From Thiorhodovibrio frisius (GTDB lineage: Bacteria; Pseudomonadota; Gammaproteobacteria; Chromatiales; Chromatiaceae), in contig NZ_CP121471.1 of assembly GCF_033954835.1 (NCBI RefSeq), positions 4,334,501-4,398,500 on the forward strand: a stretch of DNA of 64,000 bases, given 5' to 3'. Positions 14,816 through 22,930 of the stretch are shown in pieces. A program made the translations under genes and the position numbers. The first letter of the stretch is position 1; every line of letters begins with the position of its first letter. The notes under the pieces were generated by a model. The model had not been told where the DNA came from. It saw nothing but the letters and a program-made list of their open reading frames with translations, and ran no database searches.

Positions 14816-15063
14816 CCCCCGTCAAACCCCGAGAGTTCCGCAATAAGGTCATCGCGACTGATGTCGATGATAGGCACCTTGTTCCGCTTGCAGGTCATCA
14901 TGAAATCATACAAATCCACACCTGCCAATTCGGCCGCTTTCGAGAGGGTCACACGGCCTTGCTGATAGAGCCATAGCGCATAGGAGATGGCGACCTCCTG
15001 ACGAATTTCAGCGGCCCCTTGAAAGTTTACGAAATCATTGGGTAGTTCAATCGCTATTTGCAT
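14812..15063 (-). CDS. UPF0175 family antitoxin-like protein (orphan)
   Basis: 83 residues from ATG 15063 with Shine-Dalgarno ggaga 6 bases upstream. 'LSKAAELAGVDLYDFMMTCKRNKVPIID' (quoted as the continuous helix-turn-helix and tail region, residues about 43-70) is diagnostic of UPF0175, whose members are paired with DUF3368 toxins. The N-terminus 'MQIAIELPNDF' is also typical. The frame is open far upstream, but that part is low-complexity and without family similarity, so the ATG at 15063 is preferred. The toxin gene that should follow is reduced to its first few codons. Confidence 0.8.
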   Translation of the reverse strand: MQIAIELPNDFVNFQGAAEIRQEVAISYALWLYQQGRVTLSKAAELAGVDLYDFMMTCKRNKVPIIDISRDDLIAELSGFDGG

Positions 15064-15330
15064 GGCGGTCTCCGCGTGATTTGACGAGAGAGAAAACCGG
15101 GACGAGAGAAAACCGGGACGGGTCCGGTTTTTCATTTCGAGACATACCCGTTCGTCATGATGGTCACCCGCTACTTGCTCGCACCCGATATTGAAAGGGA
15201 CTGGAGTCGATCCGCCCGCGCATCTCGATCCGTTCAGCGTCCGGCTTGATGAGACCGGCGCCGCAGGTGACGAGGGTGCGGGCACGGGTGCGTGACGTGT
15301 ATTTTTTTTCAAGCATTGATGTCCAGAGGG

Positions 15331-15696
15331 TTATTCAAATCGGCAGTTCATGGCGGCTGCTTCGCAGATCCGTTCGGCAGTCTTACTGTGTGAGCGTTGA
15401 TAGAACAGCTTTCCCACGCGTTCAATGTGGGCGCGCAGGCCCGCATGGTCGATCTGGTCAAAGAGCGAGAGATCGACTTGGTAGGGGATTGGAGACTCAT
15501 CAAGTTGGGCGGCGATCTTAGACAGCATGTCCAGATTGAGCCCCTGACCGAATAGAGTGAGGTCGATGTCGGAGCCTGGTCGGTGATTTCCCTTGGCGCG
15601 CGAACCATAGATGACCGCTTTTTCCACGGCGGGCACCTCGGTGAGAATGTGCCGTATCGCGCGGGTCGTGGTGAGTGGCAAGCCGAATTCAAGCAT
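15331..15696 (-). CDS. Nucleotidyltransferase domain protein (MNT type, paired with HI0074-like subunit)
   Basis: 121 residues from ATG 15696 (an in-frame TTG two codons earlier overlaps the upstream stop). The active-site signature 'YGSRAKGNHRPGSDIDLTL' holds the GS-x9-D-x-D pattern, followed by 'VDLSLFDQI' with the third Asp. With the upstream HI0074-type gene it forms the HI0073/HI0074 pair, a two-component nucleotidyltransferase now grouped with toxin-antitoxin-like modules. The two genes overlap by translational coupling. All catalytic residues seem intact. Confidence 0.85.
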   Translation of the reverse strand: MLEFGLPLTTTRAIRHILTEVPAVEKAVIYGSRAKGNHRPGSDIDLTLFGQGLNLDMLSKIAAQLDESPIPYQVDLSLFDQIDHAGLRAHIERVGKLFYQRSHSKTAERICEAAAMNCRFE

Positions 15697-15698
15697 AC

Positions 15699-16112
15699 TC
15701 AAGCTTCCGCAGCAAAGCGCTGTTGCAGATCCAGAAAGGCCTGATAATACCGATCCACGATAGCCGCAGCCACGGTGCTTGCGACAGCTTGATTGTAGGT
15801 GTGGCTAGAGAGATTGCGTTTGTCGATCATGTCCATCCACACCTCGCCATCGCGAACCAATCCCCGTTTAAAGGCTTCGCGCGCGGTGCTTCTGGAGCCA
15901 ACCAGCCCTTGGATACCTTCCATTTCGAGGTAATCCTTCAAGACATTCCAACCAAGCTCATGGGTAAACTCGAACCCTTGGATCAACCCTTGTTGCTCGA
16001 GATCGGACAGGGGGCGCTGTTCTTGGAGCTCAATGGCGAGTGTGAGTTGATGCAGGGCGCGTTGAAAATTATCAAAGCGTTGTTTCCAACGAATATCATG
16101 CGTCACAGCCAC
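15699..16112 (-). CDS. HI0074-type nucleotidyltransferase substrate-binding subunit
   Basis: 137 residues from a GTG at 16112. Helical protein with 'RWKQRFDNFQRALHQL', 'LIQGFEFTHELGWNVLKDYL' and 'DMIDKRNLSSHTYN', the last containing the R-N-x-x-S-H-x-Y motif of this HEPN-like family. HI0074 from Haemophilus forms a dimer that binds the HI0073 nucleotidyltransferase; the role is considered substrate-binding or HEPN-toxin-like. Translationally coupled to the NTase gene downstream. Its 5' end overlaps the tail of an epimerase remnant, so its native promoter may have been changed by that rearrangement. Confidence 0.85.
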   Translation of the reverse strand: MAVTHDIRWKQRFDNFQRALHQLTLAIELQEQRPLSDLEQQGLIQGFEFTHELGWNVLKDYLEMEGIQGLVGSRSTAREAFKRGLVRDGEVWMDMIDKRNLSSHTYNQAVASTVAAAIVDRYYQAFLDLQQRFAAEA

Positions 16113-16240
16113 TCTCCGTCAGTAACAGGTCTAAAGAATGCAATCGCTGGCTTCAGCCCATCTTCCAGCGTCACTCCTGGCTGCCAGCCGAGTGCCTCGC
16201 GCGCGAGACTGTCTGGTGTGGATGCACCTAGAGTCGCCTT
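16103..16240 (-). pseudogene. C-terminal scrap of an NAD-dependent sugar epimerase/decarboxylase
   Basis: The frame reads STPDSLAREALGWQPGVTLE then DGLKPAIAFFRPV, the usual C-terminal helix pair of UDP-glucuronate decarboxylase/epimerase-like SDR enzymes ('A...LGW.P...LE.GL..TI.YF'). About 40 residues remain with the natural end. It is fused in frame behind the RelE-type scrap upstream, without its NAD-binding domain. It is a relic of a sugar-nucleotide gene, consistent with the polysaccharide remnants nearby. Confidence 0.7.
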
Positions 16241-16300
16241 AGACCTCGCTGGTGGATGCCTGAAAGATCCGCGCCTTGGGGCGCGGCTCATGGGGCGGCA

Positions 16301-16435
16301 CCGCTTCAGATCGCGGTAAAAGTTCTCGTGAGGGCCGATGGCGATAAAGATGCGCGTCGCTTCGCTCGACAGGTAGGCTAGCAGGAACGGCTGATTAACG
16401 CAGTCGAACTTGTACACCCTCACGCCAGTATAGTG
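16301..16435 (-). pseudogene. C-terminal scrap of a RelE-type toxin
   Basis: Minus-strand frame: HYTGVRVYKFDCVNQPFLLA, then YLSSEATRIFIAIGPHENFY and RDLKR. This matches the C-terminal ~45 residues of RelE/ParE-superfamily toxins ('KFD.V.QPFLLAY...IGPHENFYRDLK'). The N-terminal half and the antitoxin gene are gone. The next codons lead without a stop into the epimerase remnant. Confidence 0.72.
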
Positions 16436-16500
16436 GACACGTCTTGGAGAGCGGTGTTTAATCTTCTCAAGAATCTTCTCAGTTTACAGTCCATCGCCCC

Positions 16501-17883
16501 ATGACGACCAAGCAGCAACTGGCCCGAGATCGGCTAAGAACGGCTCTTGCCCGCCGCTCGGCGGTCAAGGCCGCTGACCTGGCGATGGAACTCGGCGTGA
16601 GTGTCCCAACCCTGCACCGGCTGTTGCAGGAAAGCCCCGAGCCGATCCTGGTTGCCGGAAAAGCCCGCCGCACGCGCTATGCCCTGCGCCGTCCCCTGCG
16701 CGGTGATACCGCTGACTTGCCCCTTTACGCCATTGATGAGACCGGGCGGGCGACGCTGCTAACACGGCTTGCCACGGTCTTTCCGTCTGGCTGCTGGATG
16801 CCGTTGCGGGACACCGATTGGCCGCTGACCGAAGAGGAACGCGATGGGTGGTGGGACGGTTTGCCCTATCCGCTCTATGACATGCGACCGCAAGGCTTCA
16901 TGGGACGACAACTGGCACGCGGTGCGCACCAGTCGTTTGGCGTTCCCGAAAACCCGAACCTTTGGACTGACGATCACATCCTATTCGCACTGAGTCGGAT
17001 CGGTACCGATTTGCCCGGCAATCTGATTTTGGGGGACTCTGCCTGCGAGCGCTGGCAACAGGATTGCCATCGCCCGGCCGATCCGTGGCGGGAGTCCGAA
17101 ACACCGGCCCGGTATCTCGAAGCCGCCGAAGCGGCATTGGCCTTGGGGCTGGCAGGTTCCAGCGCCGCCGGCGAATTCCCCAAGTTCACAGCCCTGCGTG
17201 AGTTGTCCGGCAGCCTGACGCCTCATGTTCTGATCAAGTTCTCCGGGGCCGATGCCTCGCCGACGGTCACTCGCTGGAGCGATCTCCTAATCTGTGAGCA
17301 TCTGGCCCTGGACTACGCGCAACGCCTGCCAACTGTCGTCAGCGCCCGCAGCCGGATCATCGCTCACGGCGGACGGACCTTTCTGGAAGTTGAGCGGTTT
17401 GATCGGCATGGCCGTTTTGGCCGCAGTCCGCTCATCAGCCTGGAAACGCTCAACGCGGCCTTGTTGGGCAAGGATCCCTGCGACTGGCGCCCATTGGCCG
17501 ATGCGCTGGTCGCTGCCGGCCTGCTAAGTGTCGAGGATGGCCGGAGCATTCATCTGATCTGGTGGTTTGGCCGCCTGACCGCCAATACCGACATGCATCT
17601 GGGCAATCTGAGTTTTCGCCCGGACCAAGCTCGCCTCTCTTTGGCGCCCGTCTATGACATGCTGCCCATGCTCTATGCGCCCCTAGCCGGGGGCGAACTG
17701 CCGACGCGCTCTTTTGAGCCGCCCTTGCCGCTGCCCCGCGAGCGTGACACCTGGCTCATCGCCTGCCAAGCCGCCGCCGACTTTTGGGACGCGGTCCGTG
17801 CAGATATGCGCATCAGTACTGGTTTTCGCACATTGGTTCGCGACCATGGGGCGCTGTTGCGGGCAGCCGGCGAACGGGTTTGA
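16501..17883 (+). CDS. yjjJ: HipA-family kinase toxin, YjjJ/HipH type
   Basis: 460 residues. Residues 1-70 form a winged helix ('AADLAMELGVSVPTLHRLLQ'), which distinguishes YjjJ-type proteins from HipA with a separate HipB. The kinase core follows: 'AAGEFPKFTAL', 'HVLIKFSGADAS', 'TFLEVERFDRHG', the catalytic loop 'NTDMHLGN' (Asp about 364) and the metal-binding 'YDMLPM' (Asp about 386). All key residues are intact. E. coli YjjJ (443 residues) is a HipA-like toxin with its own N-terminal DNA-binding domain and no canonical partner gene; here too there is no HipB-like gene next door. A direct repeat 'aatcttctca' lies about 20-40 bases upstream. A deleted paralogue is at 3603-4373. Confidence 0.88.
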   Translation: MTTKQQLARDRLRTALARRSAVKAADLAMELGVSVPTLHRLLQESPEPILVAGKARRTRYALRRPLRGDTADLPLYAIDETGRATLLTRLATVFPSGCWMPLRDTDWPLTEEERDGWWDGLPYPLYDMRPQGFMGRQLARGAHQSFGVPENPNLWTDDHILFALSRIGTDLPGNLILGDSACERWQQDCHRPADPWRESETPARYLEAAEAALALGLAGSSAAGEFPKFTALRELSGSLTPHVLIKFSGADASPTVTRWSDLLICEHLALDYAQRLPTVVSARSRIIAHGGRTFLEVERFDRHGRFGRSPLISLETLNAALLGKDPCDWRPLADALVAAGLLSVEDGRSIHLIWWFGRLTANTDMHLGNLSFRPDQARLSLAPVYDMLPMLYAPLAGGELPTRSFEPPLPLPRERDTWLIACQAAADFWDAVRADMRISTGFRTLVRDHGALLRAAGERV

Positions 17884-17960
17884 TGGATCGCGGGCCGGCT
17901 ACCACAATTTTGCAACACAATTAAGGGTTCCGTAATTACAAGGTTCCGGGCTCGAATTTT

Positions 17961-18104
17961 TGTACCACCCGCGCCGTCGAGATCTATCGGCGCAATCGTG
18001 GCTGGGCCTTTGCGCGCATCACGGAGGGCTGGGTGCAGCTGGAGTGTCTCGATATCGAGGTGGGCATGGAGACTCTGTATGAAGACGTGCCGTTTCCAGT
18101 ATGA
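17961..18104 (+). pseudogene. C-terminal scrap of a Uma2-family (putative endonuclease) gene
   Basis: Plus-strand frame reads RAVEIYRRNRGWAFARITEG then WVQLECLDIEVGMETLYEDV and a stop at 18102. This resembles the tail of Uma2/DUF820 PD-(D/E)XK-like proteins ('VEIYRR...W.......L.CLDI.....LYEDV'). No start or catalytic core is present. It lies antisense to, and overlaps, the last ~28 codons of recG, indicating that a rearrangement joined it to the recG 3' end. Confidence 0.6.
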
Positions 18105-20313
18105 ACTGGTCACCAGAGTTCAGTTTAGGCGACTGATGAACCCAGCGCTCGATCAGCGGCTGCACGAGTTCAGGATGTTTTTGGTAGAGCGCGGCTGCGA
18201 GTTCCCTTGCGCGTTGGACAAGGTCTTGATCGCGCAGTGGGTCGGCTAGGCGCAGGCGGGCGTGGCCGGACTGGCGGGTGCCTAGCACTTCCCCGGCGCC
18301 GCGCAGGCGCAGGTCGGCGTCGGCTATTTTGAAGCCGCTGCGCTCCTCGCGCAGCATTTTTAGCCGCTCGAACGCCTGGCCGGTGAGCGGCGGATGGTAG
18401 AGCAGCAGGCAGACGCTCTCAACCCGCCCGCGCCCGACTCGGCCACGTAGCTGGTGCAGTTGCGCGAGGCCCAGGCGCTCGGGATTCTCGATGATCATCA
18501 GGCTGGCGTTGGGCACGTCGACGCCAACCTCGATGACCGTGGTGGCGACCAGCACCTGGAGTTCACCGGCGGCGAAGGCGCTCATGACCGGCTCACGCTC
18601 GAGCGGCTTCATGCGCCCATGCACCAGGCCAATGCGCTGGCCAGGCAGTTCGCGGGTGAGTTCGGCTGCGGCATCTTCGGCCGCCTGGCATTGGAGCGCT
18701 TCGGATTCCTCAACCAGGGTGCAGACCCAGTATGCCTGGCGACCGCTCTCGCAGGCTGCGCGCAGTCGCGCCATGACCTCGCTACGGCGGGTGTCGGGCA
18801 CCGCGATGGTCTGGATCGGCTGGCGTCCCGGCGGCAGCTCATCGATCACCGACAGGTCGAGGTCGGCATAGGCGGTCATGGCGAGCGAACGCGGAATGGG
18901 CGTGGCAGTCATGATGAGCTGGTGGGGTAGGCGCCCATCCCGTTGGCCCTTTTCACGCAACCGCAGGCGCTGATGTACGCCGAAGCGATGCTGTTCGTCG
19001 ATGATCACGAGCCCCAGCTGATCGAACTGCACATCCTCCTGGAAGAGCGCATGGGTGCCGACCACCAGAGGGGCCGCGCCAGTGGCCAGCGCCCGCAGAA
19101 TGCTTGCGCGCTCAGCGCCCTTGTGACGACCGGCCAGCCACTGGGGTTCGATGCCGAGCGGCACGAACCATCGCTTGAAGCTGCGCAGATGTTGCTCGGC
19201 CAGCAGTTCGGTTGGCGCCATGAGTGCCACCTGCGCGTCGGACTCCAGCGCCTGGGCGGCCGCCAGAGCGGCGACAATGGTTTTGCCGGAACCGACATCG
19301 CCCTGCAACAGGCGCAGCATCGGGCGCGCGATGGCAAGGTCGGCGGCAATCTCGGACAGCACCCGGCTTTGCGCGCGCGTTAGCTCAAAGCCAATCAGGT
19401 CGCGCAGCCGCACAACCAGGTTGCCGGTACCCGGCAAAGGGCGAGCGCCTAATTCCCGCAACTGCTCGCGAAACACCCGCAGCGCAAGCTGCTGTGCGAT
19501 CAGCTCTTCCAGTGCCAGGCGCTGAAAGGCGGGATGGCGGCGCTCCAGCAGCGCCTCGGTGGAGATATCCGGTGGCGGCCGATGCAGGATGCGCAACGCA
19601 TCGGTCAGCGGCGGCAACTTGAGCGGGCCTAGCAGAGATTCTGGCAGCAACGCCGGCAGACATTCGGGTTGGGCCCGCAACAGCGCGAGGCTCTGCTCGG
19701 TCAGCGAACGCCACAGGGTCTGGCTCAGCCCCTCGGTCGTGGGGTATACCGGGGTTAGCGCGGGCGCTGCTCCATCCTGTTCACCGCCCACGTCCGCTGA
19801 TATTGAGAGCGGTTCACTCTTGGATTCCCCGCTCGAGTCTCCGTCAGCGGGCTCCTCGGCGAGAAATGCAAGCTCCGGGTGAATCATCTCGAGCCCCTTG
19901 GGGCCAGGGCGCACCTCGCCAAACACATTGACCCCCGCGCCCGACTGAAACCGGCGCATCAGGGGCTGGCCAAAATGGAAAAACCTCAGCCACAGGCGCG
20001 CACCGGTGTCTTGGTCCGCATCGGCAAGCGCGACTAGCAGCGCGCGTCGGCGGCCCTGATGAATGTCAGCCGTTAGAATACGTCCCTGCACCAATGCTTC
20101 CTGCCCAGGGCGCAACGCGGCAATCGCGCAGGCACAGGTGCGATCCTGATAGCGTAGTGGCAGATGCAGCAGCAGATCAGCGACACTGCGAACCCCCAGA
20201 TGCGCGAGGCGTTCGGCAATTCGCGGCCCTGCCCCGCGAAGCTGCTCGACTGGCAAGGCTCTCAGATCGGGCAAATCGGGCAGATCGGCAGGCGGCGACG
20301 CTGGTGTTTTCAT
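18019..20313 (-). CDS. recG: ATP-dependent DNA helicase RecG
   Basis: About 764 residues from ATG 20313 (E. coli RecG has 693). RecG remodels stalled replication forks and Holliday junctions. Seen in order: N-terminal wedge/OB domain ('LLLHLPLRYQDRT', 'ALVQGRILTADIHQGRRRALL'), Walker A 'LLQGDVGSGKT', DExH box 'VIIDEQHRFGV', motif III 'MTATPIPRSLAMTAYADLD', helicase-C 'VATTVIEVGVDVPNA' and 'QLRGRVGRG'. There is a ~40-residue acidic/serine-rich insertion near residues 165-205 in the wedge region. The C-terminal ~28 residues (after 'LVQPLIERWVHQS') do not look like RecG and lie over the Uma2 scrap, so the native stop seems replaced. The core is intact and probably functional. Confidence 0.95.
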   Translation of the reverse strand: MKTPASPPADLPDLPDLRALPVEQLRGAGPRIAERLAHLGVRSVADLLLHLPLRYQDRTCACAIAALRPGQEALVQGRILTADIHQGRRRALLVALADADQDTGARLWLRFFHFGQPLMRRFQSGAGVNVFGEVRPGPKGLEMIHPELAFLAEEPADGDSSGESKSEPLSISADVGGEQDGAAPALTPVYPTTEGLSQTLWRSLTEQSLALLRAQPECLPALLPESLLGPLKLPPLTDALRILHRPPPDISTEALLERRHPAFQRLALEELIAQQLALRVFREQLRELGARPLPGTGNLVVRLRDLIGFELTRAQSRVLSEIAADLAIARPMLRLLQGDVGSGKTIVAALAAAQALESDAQVALMAPTELLAEQHLRSFKRWFVPLGIEPQWLAGRHKGAERASILRALATGAAPLVVGTHALFQEDVQFDQLGLVIIDEQHRFGVHQRLRLREKGQRDGRLPHQLIMTATPIPRSLAMTAYADLDLSVIDELPPGRQPIQTIAVPDTRRSEVMARLRAACESGRQAYWVCTLVEESEALQCQAAEDAAAELTRELPGQRIGLVHGRMKPLEREPVMSAFAAGELQVLVATTVIEVGVDVPNASLMIIENPERLGLAQLHQLRGRVGRGRVESVCLLLYHPPLTGQAFERLKMLREERSGFKIADADLRLRGAGEVLGTRQSGHARLRLADPLRDQDLVQRARELAAALYQKHPELVQPLIERWVHQSPKLNSGDQFILETARLHTESPCPPRYRDTPAAPSPP

Positions 20314-20434
20314 GTTCGTCCTTGTCCCACAAGCAGCCGACACGCCGCCAACCAAGACTCATGATCCCGGGCACCCCGGACGATGAATCCCTGACAATTT
20401 GCGCTAGACGCCGCAGGCCAAAAGGAGTCCAACG

Positions 20435-20851
20435 ATGATTTCTCAACAACAGCTCAAGATCGCGACCCGCGGACGCGGGCTTTATCGCCTTGACGACCAG
20501 CTCGGCCGGACGGTGCGCGAGAGCGGCATTCGCACCGGCTTATGCCATGTCTTTGTGCAACACACCAGCGCATCGCTCTTGATTTGCGAAAATGCCGACC
20601 CCCAGGTCGGGCGCGATCTGGAAGCCTTTCTGGCCCGGCTGGTGCCAGATGGCGATCCGCTGTTCGGACACGCGGATGAGGGGCCAGATGACATGCCGGC
20701 CCATATCCGCTCGGTACTGACAAAAATGGATATTAGCCTGCCCATTGTTGAAGGACGCTGCGGCCTTGGCACCTGGCAGGGCGTCTATCTCTATGAGCAC
20801 CGTGCTCATGCTCATCAGCGCCGGGTTTTGGTCACTCTAACTGGAGAATAA
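20435..20851 (+). CDS. yjbQ: YjbQ family protein (UPF0047)
   Basis: 138 residues, ATG 20435 with Shine-Dalgarno aaggag 8 bases upstream. The family motifs 'VQHTSASLLICENADPQV', 'GPDDMPAHIRSVL' and 'LGTWQGVYLYEHR' are complete, including the conserved His/Asp/Glu cluster that forms a metal-binding trimeric pocket. YjbQ proteins show weak thiamine-phosphate-synthase-like activity in vitro; the physiological role is unsettled. Divergent from recG; the stop lies 28 bases from the convergent end of mltB. Confidence 0.92.
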   Translation: MISQQQLKIATRGRGLYRLDDQLGRTVRESGIRTGLCHVFVQHTSASLLICENADPQVGRDLEAFLARLVPDGDPLFGHADEGPDDMPAHIRSVLTKMDISLPIVEGRCGLGTWQGVYLYEHRAHAHQRRVLVTLTGE

Positions 20852-20878
20852 CCCCCTGCCGGCCCTGTAAGCGCCAGC

Positions 20879-22207
20879 TCAACCCCGCGCAGCCGAAGCC
20901 GGGACTTCTTCGGTGATCAGGGTACGCGGCGCTCCACCTTGGCGGGCTTTGAGCGCTTGCGCAAGCTGATGCACGGCCATGGCATAGTAGGTGCTGTGGT
21001 TGTAGCGGGTGATGGCGTAAAAGTTATCAAAGCCTACCCAGTACTCATAACCACTGCCGACATCGAGCTGCAACAGGCTCAGGCGCTGCTGACCGGCGGG
21101 CAGCCGCGCGGCGTCGATACCCAGCGCAGTCAGCTCGGCTGGGCGATAGTTGCTCGGAAAGCCAGTCTCAAGACTTGCTGGCACGGCCTTGGCGACGCTG
21201 ACCCGCCGCGCTACCGGCTGACCAGGGCGCCAACCGTGGCCGATGAAATAATTCGCCACACTGCCGATGGCATCCTCGGTATCCCAGAGGTTGCGATGAC
21301 CGTTGCCGTCAAAATCGACGGCATAGCGGCGGAAGCTCGAAGGCATGAACTGTCCCAGCCCCATGGCACCGGCGAAGGAGCCAACCGGTTGCAAGGGGTC
21401 AAACTGTTCATCGCGCGCAATAATCAGGTAATGCGCCAACTCGTCGGTGAAGAACTCAGACCGGCGCGGGTAATCGAAGGCCAGAGTCGACAGCGCATCG
21501 ATGACGCGGTGCGAGCCCAGATAGCCGCCCCAGCGGGTTTCCACGCCAATGATGGCGACCAGATACTCGGCCGGCACGCCGTATTGCTTCTCGGCGCTCG
21601 CCAAGGTGCTAGCGTGACGACGCCAGAAGTCAGTCCCCGCCGCGATATTTGACTCTTTTAGGAATTTGTTACGATAGCGCAGCCAGGCACCAGTGGGGCG
21701 ACTCGGTTTGCTCGGACGCGGTGCGGTTTTGTGCATGTAGTCGATGATCCACTGCTGGCGCTCGACCTGGGAGAACAGGCGCGCGAGTTCCGCCGCATCA
21801 AAGCCCTCGGCCTGCATGCGCACCATGAAACGCTCGAGGCCCGGATCACCCGCATAGTCTCCCTGCACGCTAGCTGCCGCCGATACCTTGCGCAGAGAAG
21901 CGGCTCGCACAGCGGCCCCACCCATGTCGCTCCTGGTGGTAACAAAGCCATCCGCACCCCGCGAATTTCTCGCAGAGGCGACCAGGCGCACATCGGAATT
22001 GGACGTTGACCGCGCATGCGGGGACTGGGCAGAACTGGACTGGGCAGAACTGGACTGGACAGAACTGGGCTGGCCCGCCCCGGCGGCGAACCCGACCGCC
22101 TCGCCATCCGTGGTGTCGGAGGCTCTGGTCTGCTGAGTTGAACAGCCACTGAGCGCCACAGCCGCGCAGGCCAATGGCAGCAGAAATCGCGCTTGCAGGT
22201 TGGTCAT
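20879..22207 (-). CDS. mltB: Membrane-bound lytic murein transglycosylase B
   Basis: 442 residues. A lipoprotein signal peptide (residues 1-22, lipobox LSGC, Cys22) is followed by a ~90-residue low-complexity Ser/Gln/Ala region with tandem 'SSAQ' units, then the SLT_2 catalytic domain. The catalytic Glu is 223 in 'IGVETRWGGYLG'; further motifs are 'ALSTLAFDYPRR', 'GSFAGAMGLGQFMPSS', 'YAVDFDGNGH', 'SVANYFIGHGW', 'YAITRYNHSTYYAMAV'. MltB cleaves peptidoglycan glycan strands with 1,6-anhydro product formation at the inner face of the outer membrane. The linker is longer than usual and its DNA carries an 18-base tandem repeat near 22014-22068, a likely length-variable region. Confidence 0.95.
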   Translation of the reverse strand: MTNLQARFLLPLACAAVALSGCSTQQTRASDTTDGEAVGFAAGAGQPSSVQSSSAQSSSAQSPHARSTSNSDVRLVASARNSRGADGFVTTRSDMGGAAVRAASLRKVSAAASVQGDYAGDPGLERFMVRMQAEGFDAAELARLFSQVERQQWIIDYMHKTAPRPSKPSRPTGAWLRYRNKFLKESNIAAGTDFWRRHASTLASAEKQYGVPAEYLVAIIGVETRWGGYLGSHRVIDALSTLAFDYPRRSEFFTDELAHYLIIARDEQFDPLQPVGSFAGAMGLGQFMPSSFRRYAVDFDGNGHRNLWDTEDAIGSVANYFIGHGWRPGQPVARRVSVAKAVPASLETGFPSNYRPAELTALGIDAARLPAGQQRLSLLQLDVGSGYEYWVGFDNFYAITRYNHSTYYAMAVHQLAQALKARQGGAPRTLITEEVPASAARG

Positions 22208-22353
22208 GCCTCTGTGTCCTCGCGGCAGATATCGGACAATAAATAGCTAAGGCTTATGGTACCGCCATCCCGGAACATCAATCCGTGAGATTCAGGGCCA
22301 AGACGCCGTCAACAGACATCCTGGCTTTGTTCGCCACTTGGAGTGGCACTCTT

Positions 22354-22398
22354 TGGGCTGGAACTCTGTGGGCTGGAAATCTGTGGGCTGGAAATCTG
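22354..22398. repeat. 15-bp tandem repeat, three copies
   Basis: Three head-to-tail copies of tgggctggaaatctg (the first copy has one change) lie just downstream of the ridA stop, between ridA and mltB. No reading frame uses them convincingly. They may be a small slippage-prone minisatellite. Confidence 0.85.
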
Positions 22399-22404
22399 GG
22401 CCCA

Positions 22405-22791
22405 TCACTCATCCAGCACCAGGATGGCATCCATCTCCACCCCGGCACCTTTTGGCAAGGCGGCGACGCCAATGGCCGCGCGCGCCGGGTAAGGTTCCTG
22501 GAAATAGTCGGCCATGACCTGATTCACCAACGGAAAATGACTCAGGTCGGTCAGGAAAACATGCAGCTTGACCAGATCCTGAAAGCCGCCACCGGCCGCC
22601 TGGGCGACAGCAAGCAGATTATCAAACACACGGCGGATCTGCGCTTCCATGTCGCCATCAACCAGTTCCATGGTCGCGGGATCGAGAGGAATCTGTCCCG
22701 ACAAATAAACAGTCTTGCCGGCCCGCACGGCCTGGGAGTAGGTGCCAATGGCCTGCGGCGCCTGGTCGGTGTGAATCTGGGTTCTGGTCAT
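22405..22791 (-). CDS. ridA: RidA family enamine/imine deaminase
   Basis: 128 residues from ATG 22791. Family motifs seen: '[18 protein letters not shown]', '[13 protein letters not shown]', '[20 protein letters not shown]' and '[20 protein letters not shown]', with the substrate-carboxylate-binding Arg of 'YPARAAIGV'. RidA hydrolyses reactive 2-aminoacrylate and other enamines formed by PLP enzymes such as threonine dehydratase. Length and ends are normal. No obvious operon partner; the next gene upstream on the same strand is 139 bases away. Confidence 0.93.
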   Translation of the reverse strand: MTRTQIHTDQAPQAIGTYSQAVRAGKTVYLSGQIPLDPATMELVDGDMEAQIRRVFDNLLAVAQAAGGGFQDLVKLHVFLTDLSHFPLVNQVMADYFQEPYPARAAIGVAALPKGAGVEMDAILVLDE

Positions 22792-22930
22792 GCTTGAAAT
22801 TCCGCTGTTGCTTTTTGCTTGTGCCCCGGTATGCAATGCTTGGGCGCTTTGGTTTGGGGGCTTGGACCGACCATCATGGCGCCCTAACGGGCAAAAGCGC
22901 ACTGCCCGCAGCCAAGGCTCGTTGAGCACC

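Noticed and set aside
15064-15312. Upstream extension of the UPF0175 frame (Pro/Ser-rich)
   Set aside because: Contains a small tandem repeat (gacgagagaaaaccgg twice) and no family similarity; the ATG at 15063 with ggaga is better.
22354-22398. Regular 15-bp repeats considered as CRISPR or integration iterons
   Set aside because: Only three head-to-tail copies with no spacers and no cas or replication gene nearby.
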